The notes below the pieces were generated by a model. The model worked only from the letters and a program-made list of their open reading frames with translations. It was not told the origin of the DNA and did no database searches. Positions 54,009-62,987 of a DNA stretch of 64,000 nt are shown in pieces. Source of the DNA: Nocardia huaxiensis. GTDB lineage: Bacteria; Actinomycetota; Actinomycetes; Mycobacteriales; Mycobacteriaceae. A program made the position numbers and the translations under genes. Positions within the stretch are counted from its first letter, which is position 1. Each line of letters starts with the position of its first letter. The stretch is from positions 496,001 through 560,000 of the forward strand of contig NZ_CP059399.1 in NCBI RefSeq assembly GCF_013744875.1. The letters are read 5' to 3'.

Positions 54009-55475
54009 ATGACCACGACACTCGCCCCGGCCCGGACCGCCCGGGTCGCCGAAGCTCCGGCTTTGGCCGCCATCGCCACCGTGGTGACCCTGGCTTCCAT
54101 CATGACCGTGCTCGACATGACCATCGTCAATGTCGCCCTGGACGGCCTGTCGGGCGCTTTCGACGCGCCCCTGTCCACCATTGCCTGGGTGGCGACCGGG
54201 TACACCCTCGCCCTGGCCGCCGTCATCCCCGTGACCGGTTGGGCGATCGGCAGATTCGGCGCGAAGAACCTGTATCTGACCGCGATCGTCCTGTTCGCGC
54301 TCGGCTCACTGCTGGCGGGACTGGCCTGGAATGCGGAGTCGCTCATCGCCTTCCGCGTGCTGCAGGGGCTGGGCGGCGGCATGATCATGCCGATCGGCAT
54401 GACGGTCATGATGCGCGCGTCCACTCCGGAGCGCATGGGCCGCACCATGGCGCTCATGGGTCTGCCGGTCCTGATCGGCCCGCTGGCGGGTCCGGTGCTG
54501 GGTGGCTGGCTGGTGGATCAGGCGTCGTGGCGCTGGATCTTCCTGATCAATCTGCCGATCGCGGTGGCCGCCATGGTCGGTATCGCGCTGGTGCTGCCCG
54601 CCGAAACCCCGCAGCCGGGAAAGACTTTGGATGTTCCGGGCCTGCTCATGCTGTCGCCGGGTCTGGCCGCGCTGCTCTACGGTGTCGCCACCGGCGGTGA
54701 GCGCGCGGACTTCACCGCGCCGTCCGTGCTGCTGCCCACCGTTCTCGGTGCGGCGCTGATCATCGGTTTCGTGGTGCGCGGGCTGCGCGTCGCCGCACCG
54801 GTGATCGATCTGAAGCTGTTCGCGCACAGCCGCTTCCGCACCGGCGTCGTGACTCTGGTCCTGTTCAACGCCGCCTACTTCGGTTCCATGCTGCTGGCCC
54901 CGCTGTACTGGCAGGTGGTGCGCGGCGCGACGGCCACCCAGGCGGGCCTGTACGGCATCCCGCAGGTGCTGGCCACCGGCATCACCATGCAGATCGCGGG
55001 CCGTCTGGTCGACCGGTTCCCGCCGCGCCGCATCATTCTGGCCGGAATCGTCACCGCCGCAGCCGGTTTCCTGCTGCTGACCACCCAGATCCAGGCCGAC
55101 ACCGCCTACTGGCGGATCGCCGTCGCGGGCGTGATCATGGGCATCGGCGTGGGCTCGACCATCATGCCGACCGTGACCACCGCCAACCGCGGCCTGCCGC
55201 CCGAGTCGGCGCCGGCCGCCTCCACCGCCATCGGCATCGTGCAGCAGATGGCCTCGGCCATCGGCGCGGCCACCATCTCGGTGTTGTTGAGCACGGCCAT
55301 GATTCGCGAAGCCGACGGCGCGACCCTGGATTCGGTGCGCGCCGCCACCGACCACGCCGCCCTCGCGGACGGGCTGGCCGACGCCTTCCGCGGCACCTAC
55401 GGCTGGGCGGTGCTGGTCATGGCGCTGGCGATCCTCCCCGCGCTGCGGCTGCCGCGCCGGTTGGGATCGCACTGA
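54009..55475 (+). CDS. DHA2-family MFS drug transporter
   Basis: A 488-residue protein with about 14 hydrophobic segments, as in EmrB/QacA-type drug:H+ antiporters. Motifs: VLDMTIVNVAL in TM1, motif A region WAIGRFGAKNLYL, GLGGGMIMPIGMTVMM, and motif C LIGPLAGPVLGGWL. Substrate unknown. Divergent from the FMN reductase; the shared 184-nt intergenic region holds the paired inverted sites. Confidence 0.9.
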   Translation: MTTTLAPARTARVAEAPALAAIATVVTLASIMTVLDMTIVNVALDGLSGAFDAPLSTIAWVATGYTLALAAVIPVTGWAIGRFGAKNLYLTAIVLFALGSLLAGLAWNAESLIAFRVLQGLGGGMIMPIGMTVMMRASTPERMGRTMALMGLPVLIGPLAGPVLGGWLVDQASWRWIFLINLPIAVAAMVGIALVLPAETPQPGKTLDVPGLLMLSPGLAALLYGVATGGERADFTAPSVLLPTVLGAALIIGFVVRGLRVAAPVIDLKLFAHSRFRTGVVTLVLFNAAYFGSMLLAPLYWQVVRGATATQAGLYGIPQVLATGITMQIAGRLVDRFPPRRIILAGIVTAAAGFLLLTTQIQADTAYWRIAVAGVIMGIGVGSTIMPTVTTANRGLPPESAPAASTAIGIVQQMASAIGAATISVLLSTAMIREADGATLDSVRAATDHAALADGLADAFRGTYGWAVLVMALAILPALRLPRRLGSH

Positions 55476-55805
55476 ACGCAACCCTGTGCGGGAGATTTCT
55501 CCGCTGCTGAAGTGGAAATGCCGGGTGCGGGCGTCTGGCGCCGGGTCCGTCCGCTCTGTTAGCTTTGATCCCATGTCTTCCAGTCAGCACTCCGCACCGC
55601 GGGTCACCTATGTGACCGTCGCGCTGGGCGTGCGGCTGCCGCGGCAACGGGAACTGTGTTGTTCCCGCCGTCGCGCAGCCGAGTACTGACCCCGATTCAC
55701 CTGCGGTAATTCGCGCTCGAATCCGGGCTTCTTTCGCTGCAAATCGCTGAATTCTCCATTGGCCTTCGTCCCGCTAGCCGGCGGGACCGCAGCAAGGATC
55801 CGAAA
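55476..55805. other. Leader region of the ROK gene
   Basis: 330 nt without a full-size gene. It contains a possible 38-codon leader peptide (55573-55689) and, nearer the ROK start, a hairpin GTCCCGC/GCGGGAC with a ~6-nt loop around 55768-55787. Confidence 0.4.
55573..55689 (+). CDS. Possible cysteine-containing leader peptide, 38 aa
   Basis: A small ORF with TAGCTT (55560-55565) 7 nt before its ATG, so it could be translated from a leaderless mRNA. The C-terminal half is basic and contains adjacent Cys codons: LPRQRELCCSRRRAA. Short peptides with Cys pairs and Arg-rich tails act as attenuator leaders in actinomycetes. It ends 116 nt before the ROK gene, with a hairpin in between. Confidence 0.4.
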   Translation: MSSSQHSAPRVTYVTVALGVRLPRQRELCCSRRRAAEY

Positions 55806-57080
55806 ATGCCGAGCCCTATTCTCGAGCGTTCGCACAGCGCTACCGTCGCCACCGCCCGGCTGGCCCCGGCCCGCCCCGCGGTGCCCGCCGAACTGCGCAT
55901 CACCGACAACCCGGCGGCCGCCGTCCTCCGCGCCGCCACCCGTGGACCCATCTTCCGCGATATCGCCGCCCAGACCACCGGGCTCAGCATCGCCACCGTG
56001 AATCGTCAAGTGTCCGCGCTGCTTTCGGCCGGACTGCTGCGCGAACGCGCCGACCTCACCGCCTCCGGCGCGGTCGGCCGCCCGCGTGTCCCGTTCGAGG
56101 TCGACACCGACTCGTATGTGACCGTCGGTGTGCACATCGGGTTCACCGTCACCCGCATCGTCGCCGCCGACCTGTCCGGCCGCATCCTCGGCGGACTCGA
56201 AATCGCCACGCCCCAAACGGGTCAGGACGCGGCGCTGACCATAGTGGCGCGCAGCGCCAAGGCGTTCCTGGACCGCCTGCCGCGCCGCAAACCGCTGTGG
56301 ACCGGCATCGCGCTCGCCGGGCGCGTCGACCCGGCCGCCGGGGTCGTGGACCATCCGCGACTGGGATGGACCGCCGCGCCCGTGGCCGCCGTGTTCAGCA
56401 GCATCCTGGACCTGCCGGTCTCGGTGTCCGCCCATGTGGAGGCCATGGCCGCGGCCGAACTGCTGCTCTCCGGGCGGGAACCCGGCGAGGAGACGCGACC
56501 GGGCAGCAGCCTCTACGTCTACGCGCGTGAAACCGCCGGTATCGCAGTCACTTTGCACGATCGGGTGCACACGCCCGCCAACGGCCCCGGTTCCATCGCG
56601 CATCTGCCGACCGGCTCCGAGGTGGATTGCACCTGCGGGCGTCGCGGTTGCTTCGAAGCGACCGTCGGAGAACGGCCGCTGCTGGAGCGCGCCGTGCGCA
56701 AGGGCATCCTGCCCAAGCCGGAGGCCCCGCGCCGACCGGCCATCGCGGACCTGTACCGGATCGCCGACGGCGGCGACGCCGCGGTCCGCGAACTGCTGTT
56801 GGAGCGCGCCGAAATCCTCGGCCGCACAGCCGCTCTGGTGCGCGACATGTTCAATCCGGATCGAGTCATCCTGGGCGGCCAGGCCTTCACCGGCTGGCGG
56901 CCCGGAATAGAGCGGGTGGCAAAGGCTTTCGGCGAATCCACCACGCTGCCCGCGGCCGACCTGCGCATCTCCCGCTTCGGCGGGCGGGTACAGGAATTCG
57001 CGGCGGCGGTGACCTCGCTCAGCGTGTTCTACGCCGACCCGCTGTCGGCCATGCGCCGCGCCATCCGCACCGCGCGCTGA
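55806..57080 (+). CDS. ROK-family transcriptional regulator
   Basis: A 424-residue protein with an N-terminal winged-helix domain (FRDIAAQTTGLSIATVNRQV then SALLSAGLLRERADL, ~45-82) and a sugar-kinase-like ROK domain. The ROK zinc motif reads CTCGRRGCFEA near 275-285, and VILGGQAFTG is near the C-terminus. It is similar in plan to mycobacterial Rv0485. Ligand and targets unknown. The DGxG-type kinase phosphate loop is not evident, as in many ROK repressors. Confidence 0.88.
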   Translation: MPSPILERSHSATVATARLAPARPAVPAELRITDNPAAAVLRAATRGPIFRDIAAQTTGLSIATVNRQVSALLSAGLLRERADLTASGAVGRPRVPFEVDTDSYVTVGVHIGFTVTRIVAADLSGRILGGLEIATPQTGQDAALTIVARSAKAFLDRLPRRKPLWTGIALAGRVDPAAGVVDHPRLGWTAAPVAAVFSSILDLPVSVSAHVEAMAAAELLLSGREPGEETRPGSSLYVYARETAGIAVTLHDRVHTPANGPGSIAHLPTGSEVDCTCGRRGCFEATVGERPLLERAVRKGILPKPEAPRRPAIADLYRIADGGDAAVRELLLERAEILGRTAALVRDMFNPDRVILGGQAFTGWRPGIERVAKAFGESTTLPAADLRISRFGGRVQEFAAAVTSLSVFYADPLSAMRRAIRTAR

Positions 57081-57095
57081 GCCGAATGGAACTGC

Positions 57096-57134
57096 GGCCC
57101 TTCGCCCTTCCGAATTCCGGTGGGGCGAAGGGCC
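57096..57134. terminator. Bidirectional terminator
   Basis: GGCCCTTCGCCC and GGGCGAAGGGCC form a 12-bp stem between the convergent ROK and DUF2207 genes. Confidence 0.8.
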
Positions 57135-57140
57135 TTCGGT

Positions 57141-58733
57141 TCAGCGGGTGAACAGCTTTTCCACCTCGGTGATGAAATAGGGGAAGTGGCTCGCGAAGCG
57201 GTGCAGATTGCGGTCGCCCTCGAAGCCGCCGAACCAGTAGATGCCGGGGTCACCGTCGGCGGTCGGATTCAGATCGCGGAAGGTGCGGACCCACTGATCG
57301 GTGCGCCGCCACGCCACCATGAACGGCAGCGCGCGGGAGAACACCATCTCCTGATCCGGGGCCGGAATGGTGTGCGGTGAAACGGCTTCCAAGCCGCGCT
57401 GCATGCCCTGAATGCGCCCGGTGAGCTCCCGGCCGAGGGCGGTGCGCGCCGGAAGATAGCGCGGCAGCAGCAGCGCCACCACGCCGCCGAGCGCGATGGC
57501 CGCACCGACCAGCGCATGCCGTTCCGGGCCGAGCCACAGCGCGAGCGTCGCGCCCACACCGGCCACGATCAGCGCGATACCCGTCCAGAATTCGAAACCG
57601 CGCTGGTTCCGGTCCACGAACTCGCCGCGCTGCACGGCATCCGAGATCAGCGCCTTGCGAACCACATTCGCGGGCAACCTACCGCGCAGCTCCGACAGCA
57701 GCACCTCGTCGGTGCCGTCCGGCAGCAGGGCCGAATACACCGTGCGCTCGTACTTCGTGAGCTGCTCGTCGGCCGGATTGATCCGCGTGACACGCCAATC
57801 CGAATCGCTCACCGCGGCCACCCAGATGTAGCTGCGCACAGCCAGATCCACCACCGTCGACGCCATGTCGCGGGGATCCACGTGACCGTCCAGCAGCAGG
57901 CCCGCCGTACCCGGCAGCACGCCGTCGGGGGAGGCGAACCAGGCCCGGTCGCCCTGCCGCTCGATCGGGTCGAGCGCCGTCGCACCCGGTCCGGGCTGCG
58001 AACGTCGCGCCCAGAGTACGTATCCGGCCGCCGCGGCCAGCGCCGCCAGCAGCAGGCCGAACGCCGCGAACACCGGTCCGGTCAGCGAAAACGGGCCGGG
58101 CGCATTGTCATCGTGGATATCCGCGTTCGCCTCGACCGTGCCCGGCGGCAGCTGCAAGGTCACCTCGATGAGATCGCCCCTGCGCAGATCCGTTTTCTCC
58201 AGATGCGCCACACCGTCCGGTTCGACGCGAATGTCCGCGCAGTCCTCCGGACTTCCCGGCGGGCCGATGGTGCACTTGGTGATCCCCATCCGGAAGTCCG
58301 GGCCGATCACCGTGGCGCTGATCGACGCCACATCCGTGTTCAGCACCCCTGACCACTGGAAAACCTGCGCACCCGTGGTGTCGCTGACCGTGTTGTGCAC
58401 CGTGTACTCGAAGGTCGAGGAGCCGGGGCGCGCCTCGATGGTGAAGCGGTCCGCCGCCACCGTCGCCGTCCCCTCGCCCGTCGATTTCACATCGGTGACC
58501 TGGAACTTGCGTTCCACGCCGTCGCCGATCGCGACGCGCAGCGGCAGCACCTGGCGGAAATCCTGTCCGGCAGGCACTTCCACCTGCTCGGTGACCCGCA
58601 GCAGACCGTCGTCACCGAGATTCACATCCGCGGTGATCCGCACTCCGTCGGACTGGGCATGGGCGGCCGGCCCGGCCACACCCGCCAGCGCGAGCAGCAG
58701 CGCGACGAGGACGACCCCCCGAAAAATCTGCAT
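57141..58733 (-). CDS. DUF2207-domain membrane protein
   Basis: A 530-residue protein: signal peptide (IFRGVVLVALLLALAGV and AAHA cleavage near 27), an extracytoplasmic beta-rich DUF2207 domain (~30-200), a TM segment VFAAFGLLLAALAAAAGYVL, a cytoplasmic region, then a TM pair near 385-430 (GIALIVAGVGATLALWLG; GAAIALGGVVALLLP). The C-terminal part contains MVAWRRTDQWVRTFRDLNP and GIYWFGGFEGD. Function unknown. TAAAGT (58742-58747) lies 8 nt before the ATG, suggesting leaderless transcription; it is divergent from the metallopeptidase gene. Confidence 0.85.
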   Translation of the reverse strand: MQIFRGVVLVALLLALAGVAGPAAHAQSDGVRITADVNLGDDGLLRVTEQVEVPAGQDFRQVLPLRVAIGDGVERKFQVTDVKSTGEGTATVAADRFTIEARPGSSTFEYTVHNTVSDTTGAQVFQWSGVLNTDVASISATVIGPDFRMGITKCTIGPPGSPEDCADIRVEPDGVAHLEKTDLRRGDLIEVTLQLPPGTVEANADIHDDNAPGPFSLTGPVFAAFGLLLAALAAAAGYVLWARRSQPGPGATALDPIERQGDRAWFASPDGVLPGTAGLLLDGHVDPRDMASTVVDLAVRSYIWVAAVSDSDWRVTRINPADEQLTKYERTVYSALLPDGTDEVLLSELRGRLPANVVRKALISDAVQRGEFVDRNQRGFEFWTGIALIVAGVGATLALWLGPERHALVGAAIALGGVVALLLPRYLPARTALGRELTGRIQGMQRGLEAVSPHTIPAPDQEMVFSRALPFMVAWRRTDQWVRTFRDLNPTADGDPGIYWFGGFEGDRNLHRFASHFPYFITEVEKLFTR

Positions 58734-58810
58734 GGAAACGTACTTTAGACAGCTTGCTATTCTTCCTCAGCGGCTGTCGGTTTCTTCGAGGAACGAGGGG
58801 GTGTGGGGGC

Positions 58811-60253
58811 ATGACTCGCCCACCGTCCGGGAACGGACCGATTCCCCCTGGCGGACAGCCGATCCCGCCGGATCACTCGCCCGAGAACGGCTTCCCCGCG
58901 GTCCCCAGGCCGGGTGGACAGCCGCCCGCGCAGCACGGCCGACCCCCGGCGGGTCGGCCCGGCGCGCCGCAGCACGGTCGGCCGGGCCAGCCGGGGCCGG
59001 GCGGTGCCGTTCCGCCGCAGCACGGCCGGCCCGGTCAGCCCGGTGGCTCGGTGCCGCCGCAGCAGGGCAGGCCGGGACCGCCGCCGGGCCGGTACCCACA
59101 GCCGCCTGGAGTACCGGGATATCCAGGGCAGCAGGGTCATTCAGGACAGCCGGGATATCCGGGACAGCAAGGATATCCCGGGCAGCAGGGCTATGCCGCG
59201 CCGCCGGGTTATCCACAGCGGCCCGGTTATCCACCGCAACAGAACATTCCGACACAGGGCTTCGGCATGGCCGCGCCGCCCGTGCCGTCCTCCGGATACA
59301 CGCCGCAACCGGGCTATCGCGCGCCGCTGCCGCCGCCGAACGTGCACACCGGCAGCATTCCGCAGGCGCAGCGGCCCGCGAAACCGCGCCGCGGGCGTTG
59401 GGGCACACTGCTTGTCATTCTGGTCGTGCTGGTCACCGGTGTGCTGCTGCGCACCGCGTTGAACACCGGCCTCGACACGGCCGGTTCCGGCGACAGCGTG
59501 CGGACCACCTACCCGTCCGAACCCGGCGGCAGCACCGGCGTCGCGGAAACCGCGAACAATCCGCTGGTCACCGGTGCGGACCTCACCCTCGTCCCGGCCG
59601 GTTGCAAGTACACGCCGTGGAGCACCGACGTCGACACCGCGCGCACCTTCTTCGAAACCGCCGCCGCCTGCCTCGAAAAGGCTTGGCAGCCACTGTTCGC
59701 CGACGTGGGGCTCACCTTCGAAGCGCCGAAACTCGTGGTCTCCGAGGACACCTCGGGCATCACCACGCTGTGCACCGGCAACAGCTCCAATTTCGCGGCC
59801 TTCTACTGCTCGGCCGACAAAACCATCTACATGCCGATCAGTCAGTTGCAGACCGATCTGATCAAGGACAACTGGGTCGTCTACCTGTCGGTGTTCGCCC
59901 ACGAGTACGGGCATCACGTGCAGGCGCAGTCCGGCATCCTCGGCAAGGTGCACGCGCAGCGGCGGGAAGCGGGCACGCGCAGCGCCACCGGGCTCGAACT
60001 GTCCCGCCGAACCGAGTTGCAGGCCAACTGTTTCGACGGCATGTATCTGGCGTCCTCCGCCGGCGGCGGCTCCCTCACTTCCGCCCAGATCGGCGTCGCC
60101 CGCTCGGACATGTACCACCGCGGGGACTCCTCCGGCGACATGCGCGATCACGGCTCCTCCCAGAACAGCGGCGCCTGGTTCGAACTCGGCTACGACAAGA
60201 ACCGCACCTCCCAGTGCAATACGTTCTCGGCGTCAGCCAGCAAGGTGAATTAG
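58811..60253 (+). CDS. Neutral zinc metallopeptidase (YpfJ type) with P/G/Q-rich N-terminus
   Basis: A 480-residue protein: ~195 residues of Pro/Gly/Gln-rich repeats (HGRPGQPG; GYPGQQG), one TM helix (LLVILVVLVTGVLLRTAL) and an extracytoplasmic peptidase domain with the zinc motif HEYGHH and the downstream ELQANCFDGMY, where the third ligand Glu lies. The domain has several Cys (VPAGCKYTP, TAAACLEKAW, TLCTGNSS, FYCSADK) that may form disulfides. Substrate unknown. ATG 58811 directly after GGGGGC. Confidence 0.88.
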   Translation: MTRPPSGNGPIPPGGQPIPPDHSPENGFPAVPRPGGQPPAQHGRPPAGRPGAPQHGRPGQPGPGGAVPPQHGRPGQPGGSVPPQQGRPGPPPGRYPQPPGVPGYPGQQGHSGQPGYPGQQGYPGQQGYAAPPGYPQRPGYPPQQNIPTQGFGMAAPPVPSSGYTPQPGYRAPLPPPNVHTGSIPQAQRPAKPRRGRWGTLLVILVVLVTGVLLRTALNTGLDTAGSGDSVRTTYPSEPGGSTGVAETANNPLVTGADLTLVPAGCKYTPWSTDVDTARTFFETAAACLEKAWQPLFADVGLTFEAPKLVVSEDTSGITTLCTGNSSNFAAFYCSADKTIYMPISQLQTDLIKDNWVVYLSVFAHEYGHHVQAQSGILGKVHAQRREAGTRSATGLELSRRTELQANCFDGMYLASSAGGGSLTSAQIGVARSDMYHRGDSSGDMRDHGSSQNSGAWFELGYDKNRTSQCNTFSASASKVN

Positions 60254-60256
60254 GCG

Positions 60257-60288
60257 CAACGGCCGGGGCGTCATTGCCCCGGCCGTTG
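60257..60288. terminator. Bidirectional terminator
   Basis: CAACGGCCGGGGC and GCCCCGGCCGTTG form a 13-bp stem between the convergent metallopeptidase and amt genes. Confidence 0.85.
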
Positions 60289-60303
60289 TCGCTTCCGTTC
60301 GGC

Positions 60304-61602
<1,299 letters not shown>

Positions 61603-61633
61603 GGGGTGAGTAACTCCTTCCGCGCGTGATCGC

Positions 61634-61676
61634 GTTGCACGGAAGTTACCGAATACTCACGTTTCGGCGCTGTTAC
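61634..61676 (-). promoter_or_regulatory. GlnR-type binding region upstream of amt
   Basis: Read on the amt strand: GTAAC-n6-GAAAC, 11 nt, then GTAAC-n6-GCAAC. This fits the actinobacterial GlnR pattern of paired GTnAC-n6-GAAAC half sites. It lies 32-74 nt upstream of the amt start, the right place for nitrogen-dependent activation. Confidence 0.75.
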
Positions 61677-61704
61677 GAAAATGAGCAGTTGGATACGTGT
61701 CTGT

Positions 61705-61752
61705 AACAGATACCCGCAGCTCAGCTGCAACAGAGACCCGCAGCTCAGCTGC
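61705..61752. repeat. 24-bp tandem direct repeat
   Basis: Two adjacent 24-bp copies (AACAGAtACCCGCAGCTCAG and its continuation CTGC) differ at one base. The second copy covers the stop codon of the gene ending at 61745. Confidence 0.9.
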
Positions 61753-62578
61753 GGCGGTCACGGCCCTTGCGGGTCAGCGCGCGCAAGCCGCGCGGCCCGG
61801 GCACCGGATTGCCGTCCTCGAGCGCCATCCATTCGGCGGTGACGAGCCACTGCTGCTGGGCGCGGGCGTCGGCTGTGTCGTTGAACACGCGCCGGCCGCG
61901 ATCGTCACGGAGTTCGTAGGCCATGACCGACCAGCGCGGCGGGCGGCCCTGCTCGGCGATCTGATCGCGCAGGTACGCGGCGACCAGCGTGCCGAGGGTG
62001 TTCACCGGGCGCAGCGACACTCGATTTCCGTACCGGGAAGCGTGGAAACGCCTTCCGGCACAAAGGGATCGGGGCGCGGCGTTGTAGGCGATCCAGCCGG
62101 CGCGCTGCGCGCGCTCGACCAGCCACAGATGTTTGACCGCCGTCGGGGCGATATTGCCGACCCGATTGCGAATGAGATTGAAGACCGGTTCCGAGAGCAG
62201 GATGTCGCGGCGGGTCGGGCCCGTGCCGTGCATCGTCCAGTACTCGTCGGTGAGTTTGGCCAGGACCCGGCCGAAGTCGTCGATGCTGCGCTGGGCGCGG
62301 CGGCCCAGGCGTTCGATGCGTTCGGCCTCGGCGCGCATGTCGTTCTGCACGATGAGGGTCTCGATGGCCGCCAGCGTCGGCACCTGGCCGCGCTGCAGCA
62401 GTTCGAGAATGGCGCTCGCGGTGGCCGGGTCGGCGGCGGCCGACACGGGGAGCGAGTCTCGTTTGATGTCGTAGTCCGCCGGGCTGATGGCTCGGCTGAG
62501 CAGTCCGACCGCGGCATTGTCATCCGCGAATTCGGTGCTGGAGAGCCAGGCGGCGGCGATGTCGTCATGCGACGGCAC
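61745..62578 (-). CDS. Hypothetical protein, 277 aa
   Basis: No family recognised. Predicted helical N-terminal half (DIAAAWLSSTEFADDNAAVG; ILELLQRGQVPTLAAIETLI) and a basic C-terminal part (RYGNRVSLRPVNTLGTLVAA; WSVMAYELRDDRGRRVFND) that could bind nucleic acid; this is only a composition-based guess. GTG 62576-62578 is chosen because GGAGGA lies 8 nt upstream; the frame extends to 62713 through an inverted repeat. The stop lies inside a tandem repeat. Confidence 0.6.
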   Translation of the reverse strand: MPSHDDIAAAWLSSTEFADDNAAVGLLSRAISPADYDIKRDSLPVSAAADPATASAILELLQRGQVPTLAAIETLIVQNDMRAEAERIERLGRRAQRSIDDFGRVLAKLTDEYWTMHGTGPTRRDILLSEPVFNLIRNRVGNIAPTAVKHLWLVERAQRAGWIAYNAAPRSLCAGRRFHASRYGNRVSLRPVNTLGTLVAAYLRDQIAEQGRPPRWSVMAYELRDDRGRRVFNDTADARAQQQWLVTAEWMALEDGNPVPGPRGLRALTRKGRDRRS

Positions 62579-62655
62579 TTGGGCGTTCCTCCGGGAGATT
62601 TGGTTGTGCCCCGGTCGGGATGAGGGACCGGCCGGGGCCACCAACCTGATGAAGG

Positions 62656-62693
62656 TTTGGCTACCGAAGTTGCCGATGTCCACGGTAGCCAAA
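62656..62693. promoter_or_regulatory. 11-bp perfect inverted repeat
   Basis: TTTGGCTACCG (62656-62666) and CGGTAGCCAAA (62683-62693) are exact reverse complements around a 16-nt spacer, 78-115 nt upstream of the hypothetical gene start. It is either an operator pair or an mRNA hairpin. Confidence 0.65.
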
Positions 62694-62896
62694 CGATTGC
62701 GATCTTGCTGCATCGGTTGACTGGATCGTTATGTCCGCTACGTGGAGTTGAAACGTACCTCGCTTCCATAAATGGTGATCTTGGGTGGAAGTGGTGTCCG
62801 GGTACGGGGCGCCTGTGATCGCGCTGAGAATTTGCTGATCAAGATCTCAGGCTCGGCGTCCGGTCCGGTCGGTACGGAACCGGCGCGGGGAATCTA

Positions 62897-62912
62897 TGTG
62901 ATGTGCATCACA
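62897..62912. promoter_or_regulatory. CRP-type site upstream of dnaX
   Basis: TGTGATGTGCATCACA matches the CRP core TGTGA-n6-TCACA with 6-bp arms. Its centre is ~83 nt before the dnaX start. Confidence 0.7.
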
Positions 62913-62975
62913 AGGCGGCCGGGCGGTCCGCCTCGCGAAGGGACGGAGCGCGGCAGTCCTGTCGGCTGTAGCCGG

Positions 62976-62981
62976 TACCCT
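62976..62981 (+). promoter_or_regulatory. dnaX -10 element (leaderless)
   Basis: TACCCT lies 6 nt before the GTG start of dnaX and there is no Shine-Dalgarno. Confidence 0.6.
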
Positions 62982-62987
62982 CAGCGC

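Larger units (their letters stand above)
62579..62987. other. Intergenic region between the divergent hypothetical gene and dnaX
   Basis: 409 nt with no supported gene. It holds an 11-bp inverted repeat (62656-62693), a CRP-type palindrome (62897-62912) and the dnaX -10 element (62976-62981). Confidence 0.55.
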
